Below are positions 1 to 5,185 of a DNA stretch of 5,552 bases, piece after piece. The first letter of the stretch is position 1; every line of letters starts with the position of its first letter. Origin of the DNA: Oscillospiraceae bacterium (GTDB taxonomy: Bacteria > Bacillota > Clostridia > Oscillospirales > Ruminococcaceae); contig JAEDOB010000158.1 in the NCBI GenBank assembly GCA_016302225.1, positions 1 to 5,552 of the forward strand, written 5' to 3'. The position numbers and the translations under genes are program-made. The notes below the pieces were generated by a model. That model was given only the letters and a program-made list of their open reading frames with translations. It was not told the DNA's origin and did no database searches.

Positions 1-1208
1 TCGCCTGCGGAGTGTTTGTCCTTGATGTTGTTCAGCTCGTCCATGGTCTTGACGGCTTTTCCCTCAATGCCTACGATAATATCCGCAAGCTTTACGCCTG
101 CTTCATCGGCGGCAGAGCCGGGTTCGATAAATCTTACCATAATTCCCTCGGGAATGTCGTAATAGCGGGCTGTACGCTGGTTGATGTCCTCGCCCGTAAT
201 GCCGATAAGAGGTCTGCCCGTAACATAGCCCTTGTTGATAAGGTCGTCGATAATGGGCTTTGCTTCGTTAATGGGGATAGCAAAGCCGATTCCCTCTACC
301 TGGCTGGAAACTATCTTATTTGAGTTGATGCCGATGACCTGACCGAAGCTGTTGATAAGAGGTCCGCCGCTGTTGCCGGGGTTGATGGCGGCGTCGGTCT
401 GGATAAGGCTCAGAGAGTCGTTGTCGGTGGTTATGGTTCTGTTCAGGGCGGAGATAATGCCGCAGGTGGTGGAGCCGTAAAGCTCAAAGCCCAGCGGATT
501 TCCGATAGCTACTGCCAGCTCGCCCTCTTCAAGCTCGTCGCTGTTGCCGAATTCTGCGGGAACAAGGTCAACGCCTTCGGTGTCAATTTTCAGTACGGCA
601 AGGTCGGTCTTGGTGTCCGCACCGATTATCTCGGCTTCATGCTCGCTCTGGTCGCTGAGGACAACTGTTACCTTTTTTGCGGTTATCTTAGTTCCGTAAT
701 CACTGGTGACTACAACGTGTGCGTTGGTGATGATGTAGCCGTCCTCGGACATTACTATTCCCGTGCCCGTACCAATGGACGTTCCCGAGAGATAGGAAAA
801 TCCCGAATCAATGACAAACTCGGAGGATATTCCAACGACTGACGGCTTTACCTTTTTGACTATATCGGGGACGCTCATTTCGCTGCCCTTGTTGGCAAGC
901 TCCAGCATACTGTGATATGTTTCGTTTGGTGCCGCCGTTGTCACAGCTGCATCGGCTGCGGCTTCGGTCTGTGCGGGTGCGGTTTCGCTTGCTTGTTCAA
1001 CTATGGCAGTGTCGGCGGCTGCGTTCTTTTCGGTGACCAGCTTATATCCGCCGATAGAGCCTACGGAAACTACCGCCATCAGTGCGATAAGTCCCAGAGC
1101 CTTTTCCATATTATGCTTTTTGGGCTTGTTATTTTGGGGATTAGCTTCGTCCTCGGGGTAATAGGAGATCTCGTTTGTATCGGGTTTTCTGAACTCATCA
1201 TTGAACAT
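1..1208 (-). CDS. htrA: HtrA/DegP-family membrane-anchored serine protease with PDZ domain (partial, C-terminus beyond left edge)
   Basis: Reading the minus strand from an ATG at 1208-1206 gives an open frame of 402 complete codons with no stop, running off the window. Residues 1-33 are a polar, acidic, presumably cytoplasmic head; about 37-55 form one hydrophobic helix (signal anchor); about 56-110 are an Ala/Thr/Glu-rich linker. The trypsin-like domain follows, with a complete catalytic triad: His164 in TNAHVV, Asp202 in TDLAVL and Ser280 in GNSGGP. A PDZ domain starts near residue 333 (PLIGITGED) and holds EPGSAADEAGV; its last strands are missing. The family degrades or chaperones misfolded proteins at the outer face of the membrane. 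The start is chosen because GAAAGG lies 9 bases upstream; the in-frame ATG at 1217 abuts that site and is too close. The gene is divergent from the isomerase operon. Family assignment is very secure; the exact orthologue (htrA, htrB or degP) is not resolved. Confidence 0.96.
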   Translation of the reverse strand, partial: MFNDEFRKPDTNEISYYPEDEANPQNNKPKKHNMEKALGLIALMAVVSVGSIGGYKLVTEKNAAADTAIVEQASETAPAQTEAAADAAVTTAAPNETYHSMLELANKGSEMSVPDIVKKVKPSVVGISSEFVIDSGFSYLSGTSIGTGTGIVMSEDGYIITNAHVVVTSDYGTKITAKKVTVVLSDQSEHEAEIIGADTKTDLAVLKIDTEGVDLVPAEFGNSDELEEGELAVAIGNPLGFELYGSTTCGIISALNRTITTDNDSLSLIQTDAAINPGNSGGPLINSFGQVIGINSNKIVSSQVEGIGFAIPINEAKPIIDDLINKGYVTGRPLIGITGEDINQRTARYYDIPEGIMVRFIEPGSAADEAGVKLADIIVGIEGKAVKTMDELNNIKDKHSAG

Positions 1209-1248
1209 ATATATCATCCTTTCGGTTTGTGGTTTCTGTTTCATTTAC

Positions 1249-1278
1249 TATATATTATTTTACCCGACAATGTGATAA
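1249..1278 (-). promoter_or_regulatory. Weak candidate promoter for htrA
   Basis: On the minus strand TTATCA (1278-1273, 4 of 6 to TTGACA) is followed after 18 bases by TATATA (1254-1249, 4 of 6 to TATAAT). TATAGT (1252-1247) is a better -10 but lacks a correctly spaced -35, and TTTACC followed after 17 bases by TATCAC lies further upstream. The region is AT-rich and correctly placed, but the exact hexamers are uncertain. Confidence 0.3.
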
Positions 1279-1316
1279 ATTTATGATAGCAAACGGTAAA
1301 AAATCCGAAAAATAGC

Positions 1317-1341
1317 TGACAGCGCAGCGACTGCGCCGTCA
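1317..1341. repeat. GC-rich hairpin 1 in the htrA/isomerase intergenic region
   Basis: TGACAGCGCAG (1317-1327) and CTGCGCCGTCA (1331-1341) pair over 10 of 11 positions around a 3-base CGA loop, with a single A-C mismatch at the fifth pair. No gene ends here and no T-run follows, so it is not an ordinary terminator. It could be a structured element in an upstream transcript, a protein site or a repeat remnant. Confidence 0.5.
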
Positions 1342-1352
1342 ATTCACGTTCC

Positions 1353-1376
1353 GGCGCGCAGGCGTGCCTTTACTTT
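1353..1376 (+). terminator. GC-rich hairpin 2 with imperfect T-tract, terminator-like
   Basis: GGCGCG (1353-1358) pairs with CGTGCC (1363-1368), including one G-T wobble, around a CAGG loop, and is followed by TTTACTTTT (1369-1377). It resembles a short intrinsic terminator on the plus strand, although no plus-strand gene ends upstream. It might stop stray antisense transcripts from the htrA side before they reach the isomerase promoter, or be a relic. Confidence 0.3.
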
Positions 1377-1467
1377 TGCGGAATGATACACTTTTGTGGC
1401 TCGCGGCTGTGACTTTGAGTATATGAAGCAAAACGATTTTTATATTGTGCTTTTTTCTTTCAACCTC

Positions 1468-1496
1468 TTGAATTATCCCCGATAATATGTTAAAAT
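1468..1496 (+). promoter_or_regulatory. Sigma-A promoter with extended -10 for the isomerase-acyP-argF operon
   Basis: TTGAAT (1468-1473, 4 of 6) and TAAAAT (1491-1496, 5 of 6) are separated by exactly 17 bases. TG at 1489-1490 would need one more base before the hexamer to be a canonical TGn motif, so read strictly the bases before the -10 are ATGT and the extension is only approximate. Transcription would start near 1503, giving a leader of about 25 bases. No other promoter of comparable quality is seen before argF, so this probably drives all three genes. Confidence 0.75.
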
Positions 1497-1516
1497 AGTA
1501 CTATATTTATTATCGG
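1479..1516. promoter_or_regulatory. Perfect 9-bp inverted repeat flanking the -10 box, putative operator
   Basis: CCGATAATA (1479-1487) and TATTATCGG (1508-1516) are exact reverse complements, separated by 20 bases that contain the -10 hexamer and the predicted start of transcription. The right arm runs into the GGAGGA ribosome binding site. The left arm lies in the promoter spacer and would not be transcribed, so a DNA operator bound by a dimer is likelier than an RNA hairpin. The regulator is unknown. Confidence 0.5.
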
Positions 1517-1520
1517 AGGA
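1515..1520 (+). promoter_or_regulatory. Ribosome binding site of the isomerase gene
   Basis: GGAGGA lies 7 bases before the ATG at 1528 and fixes that start. Its first two bases are also the end of the right arm of the inverted repeat. Confidence 0.85.
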
Positions 1521-1527
1521 ATGCAGT

Positions 1528-3015
1528 ATGTTTAAAAATACACCCGGGGTCAAACTCGGTATTGTTGCTGTTTCAAGAGATTGTTTCCCCAAAACCCTTT
1601 CCGAATCCCGCAGAATTGCCGTTTGCAATGCTTTTCGGGGAAAATACGGCGAGATATTCGAGTGTCCCGTTGTTGTGGAAAATGAAAAGGATATGCGCTC
1701 CGCCCTTGACCTGCTGAAAAAGGAGGGCTGCAATGCTTTGGTGGTCTATCTCGGAAACTTCGGTCCCGAAACTTCCGAAACGCTCCTTGCAAAATATTTC
1801 CACGGACCCGTTATGTTCGCAGCCGCTGCCGAGGAGGACTGCGGGAGCTGCCTGTGCGACAGCCGAGGTGACGCTTACTGCGGAATGCTCAATGCAAGCT
1901 ACAATCTGTCCCTCAGAGGCGTTAAGGCTTACATACCCGAATATCCCGTGGGAACTGCCGACGAGGTCGCTGATATGATAGCTGAGTTTATCCCTGTTGC
2001 AAGGACGATAATCGGTCTGAAATCCCTGAAGGTCATAAGCTTTGGCCCCCGTCCGCAGGATTTCCTTGCCTGCAATGCGCCTATCAAGCAGCTGTACAAT
2101 TTGGGTATCGAGATAGAGGAAAACTCCGAGCTTGACCTGTTTGCGGCATTCAACGCTCATGCAAACGATCCCCGCATTGCCGAAGTCGCCGAGGATATGT
2201 CAAAGGAGCTGGGTGACGGAAACAAAATGCCCGGAATTCTGCCGAAGCTTGCGCAGTATGAAATAACTCTCCTTGACTGGCTGGAGGAGCACAAGGGTTC
2301 CCGCAAATACGTTGTTTTCGCAAACAAGTGCTGGCCTGCCTTCCAGACGCAGTTCGGGTTTGTTCCCTGCTTTGTGAACAGCCGTCTGGCGGCAAGGGGA
2401 ATTCCCGTTGCCTGCGAGGTTGATATTTACGGTGCTGTCAGCGAATATATCGGTGCCTGCGTTTCCGAGGACGCCGTTACTCTGCTTGACATTAACAATT
2501 CCGTTCCCGCAAACATTTACAATGAGGACATCAAGGGCAAGTTCGATTACACCGCAAAGGACGTATTTATGGGCTTCCATTGCGGAAACACGCCGTCCTG
2601 CAAGCTTGTTAAGTCGGAGATGAAGTATCAGCTTATTATGCACAGAGGTCTGGAGCCTGACAAGGAGCCTGATATTACAAGAGGTACTCTGGAGGGCGAC
2701 ATTGCTGCGGGGGATATTACCTTCTTCCGTTTACAGTCCACAGCCGAGGCGGGACTGAGGGGCTATGTTGCAGAGGGCGAGGTACTGCCCGTTGCCACAC
2801 GTTCCTTTGGTTCCATAGGCGTTTTCGCTATCCCCGAAATGGGCAGGTTCTACCGTCATGTACTGATTGAGGGACGTTATCCTCATCACGGCGCAGTGGC
2901 GTTCGGTCATTACGGCAAGGCTATCCACAGCGTTTTCCGTTATCTCGGTCTGGAAGATATTGGATTTAATCAGCCTAAGGGTATGCTTTACAAGACGGAA
3001 AATCCCTTTGCATAA
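1528..3015 (+). CDS. L-fucose/L-arabinose isomerase family protein
   Basis: A 495-residue cytosolic protein resembling the FucI/AraA metal-dependent aldose-ketose isomerases. It is close to AraA in length (about 500) and shorter than E. coli FucI (about 590). Visible signatures: an N-terminal Rossmann-like start (GVKLGIVAVSRD); RGDAYCGMLNAS near residue 120; FGPRPQDF at 172-179; Glu297 in CEVDIYG and Asp321 in LLDINN, whose 24-residue spacing equals that recalled for the metal ligands Glu337 and Asp361 of E. coli FucI; His351 in GFHCGN; and His453-His454 in YPHHGAV, candidate for the third ligand. Cysteines 105, 108 and 110 form a small cluster of unknown use. The true substrate is not known: members of this family are often annotated as fucose isomerase without proof, and no fucose kinase, aldolase or transporter gene is nearby. 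First gene of an operon; its TAA shares an A with the acyP start. Family assignment is firm, substrate is open. Confidence 0.9.
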   Translation: MFKNTPGVKLGIVAVSRDCFPKTLSESRRIAVCNAFRGKYGEIFECPVVVENEKDMRSALDLLKKEGCNALVVYLGNFGPETSETLLAKYFHGPVMFAAAAEEDCGSCLCDSRGDAYCGMLNASYNLSLRGVKAYIPEYPVGTADEVADMIAEFIPVARTIIGLKSLKVISFGPRPQDFLACNAPIKQLYNLGIEIEENSELDLFAAFNAHANDPRIAEVAEDMSKELGDGNKMPGILPKLAQYEITLLDWLEEHKGSRKYVVFANKCWPAFQTQFGFVPCFVNSRLAARGIPVACEVDIYGAVSEYIGACVSEDAVTLLDINNSVPANIYNEDIKGKFDYTAKDVFMGFHCGNTPSCKLVKSEMKYQLIMHRGLEPDKEPDITRGTLEGDIAAGDITFFRLQSTAEAGLRGYVAEGEVLPVATRSFGSIGVFAIPEMGRFYRHVLIEGRYPHHGAVAFGHYGKAIHSVFRYLGLEDIGFNQPKGMLYKTENPFA

Positions 3016-3287
3016 TGGAAACGGTAAGAAAAAGGATAATATTTTCGGGAAGAGTTCAGGGCGTCGGCTTTCGCTGGAAATGCAGCGTCCTTGCCGATTC
3101 TCTGAGATTAACGGGGACTGTCCGCAACCTGTATGACGGCAGAGTTGAAGCTGAATTACAGGGGGACGAGGGGGCAATTTACGAGCTAATCTCCCGAATG
3201 AAGCAGCAGCGGTTTATTGATATTACCGACTGCGATATAAAAAATATCCCCCTAAAGGACGAGAGGGGATTTACCATAATCGAATAG
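3015..3287 (+). CDS. acyP: Acylphosphatase
   Basis: A 90-residue protein of the usual acylphosphatase length. It hydrolyses carboxyl-phosphate mixed anhydrides such as acetyl phosphate, 1,3-bisphosphoglycerate and carbamoyl phosphate. The diagnostic signature is present: GRVQGVGFR at residues 12-20, a phosphate-binding loop with the catalytic Arg20, and TVRNLYDGRVEAE from residue 35, with the catalytic Asn38. The Arg-Asn spacing of 18 matches the vertebrate enzymes (Arg23/Asn41). The ATG at 3015 overlaps the isomerase stop by one base (TAATG), which suggests translational coupling; no strong separate Shine-Dalgarno is seen. The stop TAG at 3285-3287 lies inside the argF ribosome binding site region. 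Placement directly before argF suggests, as inference only, a role in controlling or clearing carbamoyl phosphate. Confidence 0.95.
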   Translation: METVRKRIIFSGRVQGVGFRWKCSVLADSLRLTGTVRNLYDGRVEAELQGDEGAIYELISRMKQQRFIDITDCDIKNIPLKDERGFTIIE

Positions 3288-3301
3288 GAGGTCATCACTT
3301 G
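3286..3301 (+). promoter_or_regulatory. Ribosome binding site and TTG start of argF
   Basis: A perfect AGGAGG (3286-3291) lies 7 bases before a TTG at 3299-3301. It overlaps the acyP stop TAG (3285-3287). There is no ATG or GTG at a suitable distance, and the family's conserved N-terminus begins directly here, so TTG is the start. Translation of argF is probably coupled to acyP. Confidence 0.9.
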
Positions 3302-4294
3302 AATTTAAAGGGAAAAAGCTTTCTGAAGCTGCTGGATTTTACCGCCGAGGAAATTACGGGCTTTATTGATCTGGCAGCTGAACTGAAAGCCAAGAAAAAG
3401 GCTGGTATCGCTCACGACGTTTTAAAGGGCAAGAACATCGCCCTCATATTTGAAAAGACAAGCACAAGAACACGCTGCAGCTTTGAGGTGGCTGCCCGTG
3501 ACCTGGGAATGGGTGTTACATATCTTGACCCGACGGGCTCGCAGATAGGCAAAAAGGAAAGCATTGCGGACACGGCAAGGGTTCTCGGAAGAATGTTTGA
3601 GGGTATCGAATACCGCGGATTCGGTCAGGAGATCGTGGAGGAGCTGGCGAAATATGCGGGCGTTCCCGTTTGGAACGGTCTGACCGACGAGTATCACCCC
3701 ACGCAGATTCTGGCGGATTTCCTCACAATTAGGGAGCATTTCGGAAGGCTGAAAGGCATTAACTTCGTTTACATGGGCGATGCTCGGTTCAATATGGGAA
3801 ATTCGCTGATGGTTGGCTGCGCTAAAATGGGAATGAACTTTACCGCCTGTGCGCCCAAGAAGTATTTCCCGAATGCGGAGCTGTCTGCCGAATGCGAAAA
3901 GCTGGCGGAGGAGTCGGGGGGAAGTGTCCGCTTCTGTGAGGACGTTGCCGAGGCTGTGAAGAATGCCGATGTTATCTACACGGACGTGTGGGTTTCCATG
4001 GGCGAGCCTGTTGAGGTCTGGGAGGAGCGTATCAACGACCTTTCTCCCTATCAGGTGAACAAGGCGGCTATGGATATGGCTGGCGAAAACTGCGTATTTA
4101 TGCACTGTCTGCCTGCATATCACGACAGAAAGACCGCTGTTGGCAAGGAAATGTGCGACCGCTTTAACCGTGACGCTATGGAGGTCACCGACGAGGTGTT
4201 CGAGAGCGAGCGTTCCATAGTTTTCGATGAAGCGGAAAACCGTATGCACACCATTAAGGCTGTTATGGCGGCTACGCTTGGAGCGGAATTTTAA
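3299..4294 (+). CDS. argF: Ornithine carbamoyltransferase
   Basis: A 331-residue cytosolic enzyme of full family length that joins ornithine and carbamoyl phosphate to make citrulline and phosphate in arginine biosynthesis. The carbamoyl-phosphate loop is Ser55-Thr-Arg-Thr-Arg59 (FEKTSTRTRCSFE), at the same numbering as in E. coli OTCase. HPTQ is at 133-136 (second carbamoyl-phosphate contact), DVWVSMGE at 229-236 (the ornithine-binding Asp and the SMG loop) and HCLPA at 269-273 (the catalytic-site Cys270). These distinguish it from aspartate carbamoyltransferase, which lacks the SMG and HCLPA motifs. The related N-acetylornithine and putrescine carbamoyltransferases are less likely given the DxxxSMG motif. 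An anabolic role is favoured by argG downstream; no arcA or arcC is seen in the window. Third gene of the isomerase operon, 11 bases after acyP. Confidence 0.97.
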   Translation: MNLKGKSFLKLLDFTAEEITGFIDLAAELKAKKKAGIAHDVLKGKNIALIFEKTSTRTRCSFEVAARDLGMGVTYLDPTGSQIGKKESIADTARVLGRMFEGIEYRGFGQEIVEELAKYAGVPVWNGLTDEYHPTQILADFLTIREHFGRLKGINFVYMGDARFNMGNSLMVGCAKMGMNFTACAPKKYFPNAELSAECEKLAEESGGSVRFCEDVAEAVKNADVIYTDVWVSMGEPVEVWEERINDLSPYQVNKAAMDMAGENCVFMHCLPAYHDRKTAVGKEMCDRFNRDAMEVTDEVFESERSIVFDEAENRMHTIKAVMAATLGAEF

Positions 4295-4309
4295 TTTCCG
4301 ACTAAATCA

Positions 4310-4362
4310 ACCGCAGGTAGAGAACACGCAGATACGTCATTTGCGGGGACTCAACCTGCGGT
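4310..4362 (+). terminator. Long-loop inverted repeat after argF, possible terminator
   Basis: ACCGCAGGT (4310-4318) and ACCTGCGGT (4354-4362) are perfect 9-bp complements around a 35-base loop. Inside the loop CGCA (4327-4330) can pair with TGCG (4342-4345), giving a two-tier structure. It starts 15 bases after the argF stop, where a terminator is expected, but what follows is ATGTTTACATTTAC rather than a T-run. It may be a weak or factor-assisted terminator, a 3' end stabiliser, or an operator: the right arm ends 3 bases before the -35 box of the next gene. Confidence 0.45.
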
Positions 4363-4365
4363 ATG

Positions 4366-4394
4366 TTTACATTTACGGGGAATTGTCCTATAAT
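4366..4394 (+). promoter_or_regulatory. Near-consensus sigma-A promoter of the Xre regulator
   Basis: TTTACA (4366-4371, 5 of 6) and a perfect TATAAT (4389-4394) are separated by exactly 17 bases. Predicted transcription start is near 4401, leaving a leader of about 19 bases. It makes the regulator a separate transcription unit from argF. Confidence 0.88.
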
Positions 4395-4399
4395 TGTCC
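4381..4399. repeat. 8-bp direct repeat with 11-bp period over the -10 box, putative operator
   Basis: AATTGTCC occurs at 4381-4388 and again at 4392-4399. The copies are 11 bases apart, about one helical turn, so they lie on the same DNA face, and the -10 hexamer occupies the space between and within them. This position suits repression, possibly by the product of the gene itself, as is common for Xre-type regulators. That link is inference. Confidence 0.45.
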
Positions 4400-4405
4400 A
4401 TAGAA

Positions 4406-4411
4406 AGGAGG
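4406..4411 (+). promoter_or_regulatory. Ribosome binding site that sets the start of the Xre regulator
   Basis: AGGAGG lies 8 bases before the ATG at 4420. The in-frame ATG at 4363 lies upstream of the -35 box and has no ribosome binding site, so the 19 extra residues it would add are not expected to be made. Confidence 0.9.
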
Positions 4412-4419
4412 ACTTCGGT

Positions 4420-5031
4420 ATGGATCAGGAGAAAACTGGAAAATTCATTTCATCTCTCCGAAAAGAACAGGGTCTGACGCAAGCGGTTCTCGCCGAAAGG
4501 CTGGGGATAACCGACCGTGCCGTTTCCAAGTGGGAAACGGGAAAGTGTATGCCCGATGCCGGGATAATGGTGGAGCTTTGCGAAATTCTCGGCATAAGCG
4601 TCAACGAACTCCTTACCGGAGAAAAAATTGCTATGGATAATTACAAGGAAATTGCGGAGAAAAATCTTGCGGACAGCATTCGTCTGGAGAACGAGAAAAA
4701 CCGAAAGCTTGTCAAGACGGAAAATTTTATCGGCTGGTTCGGCGTTATCGTGTCGCTTATTATGATAGTATGCGGTACTTTCGTTGCGGAGGTCAGCCCC
4801 ATAGTTGCGGTGATACTTATTTCGGCAGGCGGTGCCATAGTGCTTACTACGACCATTTATGCAACGCTGCTTGAATGTGACAACGGCTACTATGAATGTC
4901 AAAGCTGCAAGCACAGGTATGTTCCTGCAAAAAAGGCGGTCGTTTTTTCTGTTCATGTGGGCAGCGACCGTGTGATGAAATGCCCAAAATGCGGTCAGAA
5001 GGGCTGGCATAAGAAGGTTTTGACGAAATAA
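4420..5031 (+). CDS. Xre-family HTH regulator with two transmembrane helices and a C-terminal zinc ribbon
   Basis: A 203-residue protein. Residues 7-66 are a Cro/C1-type helix-turn-helix (LRKEQGLTQAVLAERLGI, then TDRAVSKWETGKCMPD as recognition helix and turn, then ILGISVNELLTGE). Residues 70-101 are a charged, likely helical linker. Two hydrophobic segments at about 104-123 and 128-151 should span the membrane, placing both ends on the same, presumably cytoplasmic, side. The C-terminus has Cys160-x2-Cys163 and Cys188-x2-Cys191, a typical four-cysteine zinc ribbon. The layout suggests a membrane-tethered DNA-binding protein; the signal sensed and the target genes are not known. Such HTH-plus-membrane proteins occur in Firmicutes, mostly uncharacterised. 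It has its own promoter and terminator and lies between argF and argG, so it could act on them, on itself or on unlinked genes. Confidence 0.88.
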   Translation: MDQEKTGKFISSLRKEQGLTQAVLAERLGITDRAVSKWETGKCMPDAGIMVELCEILGISVNELLTGEKIAMDNYKEIAEKNLADSIRLENEKNRKLVKTENFIGWFGVIVSLIMIVCGTFVAEVSPIVAVILISAGGAIVLTTTIYATLLECDNGYYECQSCKHRYVPAKKAVVFSVHVGSDRVMKCPKCGQKGWHKKVLTK

Positions 5032-5037
5032 GAGCGG

Positions 5038-5073
5038 GTCCCCTTTGTGCTTTTTGCATAGAGGGGACTTTTT
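5038..5073 (+). terminator. Intrinsic terminator of the Xre regulator
   Basis: Bases 5038-5050 (GTCCCCTTTGTGC) pair with 5056-5068 (GCATAGAGGGGAC) over 13 positions, two of them G-T wobbles, around a TTTTT loop, followed by TTTTT at 5069-5073. It begins 6 bases after the stop codon. Stem, spacing and T-run all fit an efficient Rho-independent terminator that isolates argG from upstream transcription. Confidence 0.93.
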
Positions 5074-5098
5074 ATACATTGATTATTGTATTTATACA
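5071..5098. repeat. TTTATACA direct repeats and TGTAT-TT-ATACA palindrome upstream of argG
   Basis: TTTATACA occurs at 5071-5078 and 5091-5098, 20 bases apart, and the second copy is part of the perfect inverted repeat TGTAT-TT-ATACA (5087-5098). The first copy overlaps the terminator T-run. In such AT-rich DNA short repeats arise easily, so a regulatory role is only suggested. Confidence 0.35.
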
Positions 5099-5104
5099 GT
5101 ATAT

Positions 5105-5143
5105 AGTGAATATTATGCAAATTATTGTGAATATTTTTAGATA
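5105..5143 (+). promoter_or_regulatory. Tandem ARG-box-like sites upstream of argG, putative ArgR operator
   Basis: GTGAATATT occurs at 5106-5114 and 5127-5135, exactly 21 bases apart. Each starts a site resembling the left half of the 18-bp ArgR/AhrC box (TGAAT followed by an A/T core); the right halves (TGCAA and TTAGA) are degenerate. Paired ARG boxes in known arginine genes are 18 bp with 3-bp spacing, the same 21-bp period. They end about 5 bases before the -35 box. ArgR control of argG is well known in other bacteria; here it is inferred. Confidence 0.5.
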
Positions 5144-5147
5144 ACCC

Positions 5148-5175
5148 TTGACATTTTCTCCTTATGGTGTATAAT
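5148..5175 (+). promoter_or_regulatory. Consensus sigma-A promoter of argG
   Basis: Perfect TTGACA (5148-5153) and perfect TATAAT (5170-5175) with a 16-base spacer. The AT-rich DNA upstream could also act as an UP-like element. Transcription should start near 5182, giving a leader of about 57 bases. A promoter this strong usually needs a repressor, which fits the ArgR-like repeats beside it. Confidence 0.93.
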
Positions 5176-5185
5176 AAAAATAATG

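Larger units (their letters stand above)
1209..1527. other. Divergent intergenic region, 319 bases
   Basis: No coding frame with a plausible ribosome binding site is seen here. From left to right it holds the htrA leader and an AT-rich stretch (1241-1315) likely to contain the htrA promoter, two GC-rich hairpins (1317-1341 and 1353-1368), an unremarkable stretch (1380-1460), and the promoter, inverted repeat and Shine-Dalgarno of the isomerase operon (1468-1520). The GC-rich block at 1317-1380 stands out from the AT-rich flanks. Confidence 0.8.

Noticed and set aside
12..842. Two plus-strand frames (12-323 and 639-842)
   Set aside because: Both are antisense to htrA, whose minus-strand frame is unbroken and carries the full catalytic triad.
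1208..1217. Alternative htrA start at the in-frame ATG at 1217
   Set aside because: It directly follows the AAAGG ribosome binding site with no spacer; the ATG at 1208 has a normal 9-base spacing.
912..1286. 124-codon plus-strand frame rich in Cys and Gly
   Set aside because: It is the complement of the htrA N-terminal region and linker; the cysteines come from reading Ala/Thr codons backwards. No Shine-Dalgarno is seen.
1573..2643. Minus-strand frames of 147-195 codons opposite the isomerase gene
   Set aside because: No start signals or known motifs; they overlap an unbroken isomerase reading frame.
3422..4249. 275-codon open frame on the minus strand opposite argF
   Set aside because: It lies wholly inside argF, has no recognisable domain or ribosome binding site, and argF is certain from its catalytic motifs; it is a codon-bias shadow.
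4450..5079. 209-codon minus-strand frame opposite the Xre regulator
   Set aside because: It would begin inside the terminator hairpin and has no domain; the plus-strand HTH, membrane and zinc-ribbon features are clear.
5071..5143. Possible CRISPR or satellite array from the periodic repeats
   Set aside because: Each repeat is 8-9 bp with only two copies, and they sit in a promoter; no long repeat-spacer pattern exists.
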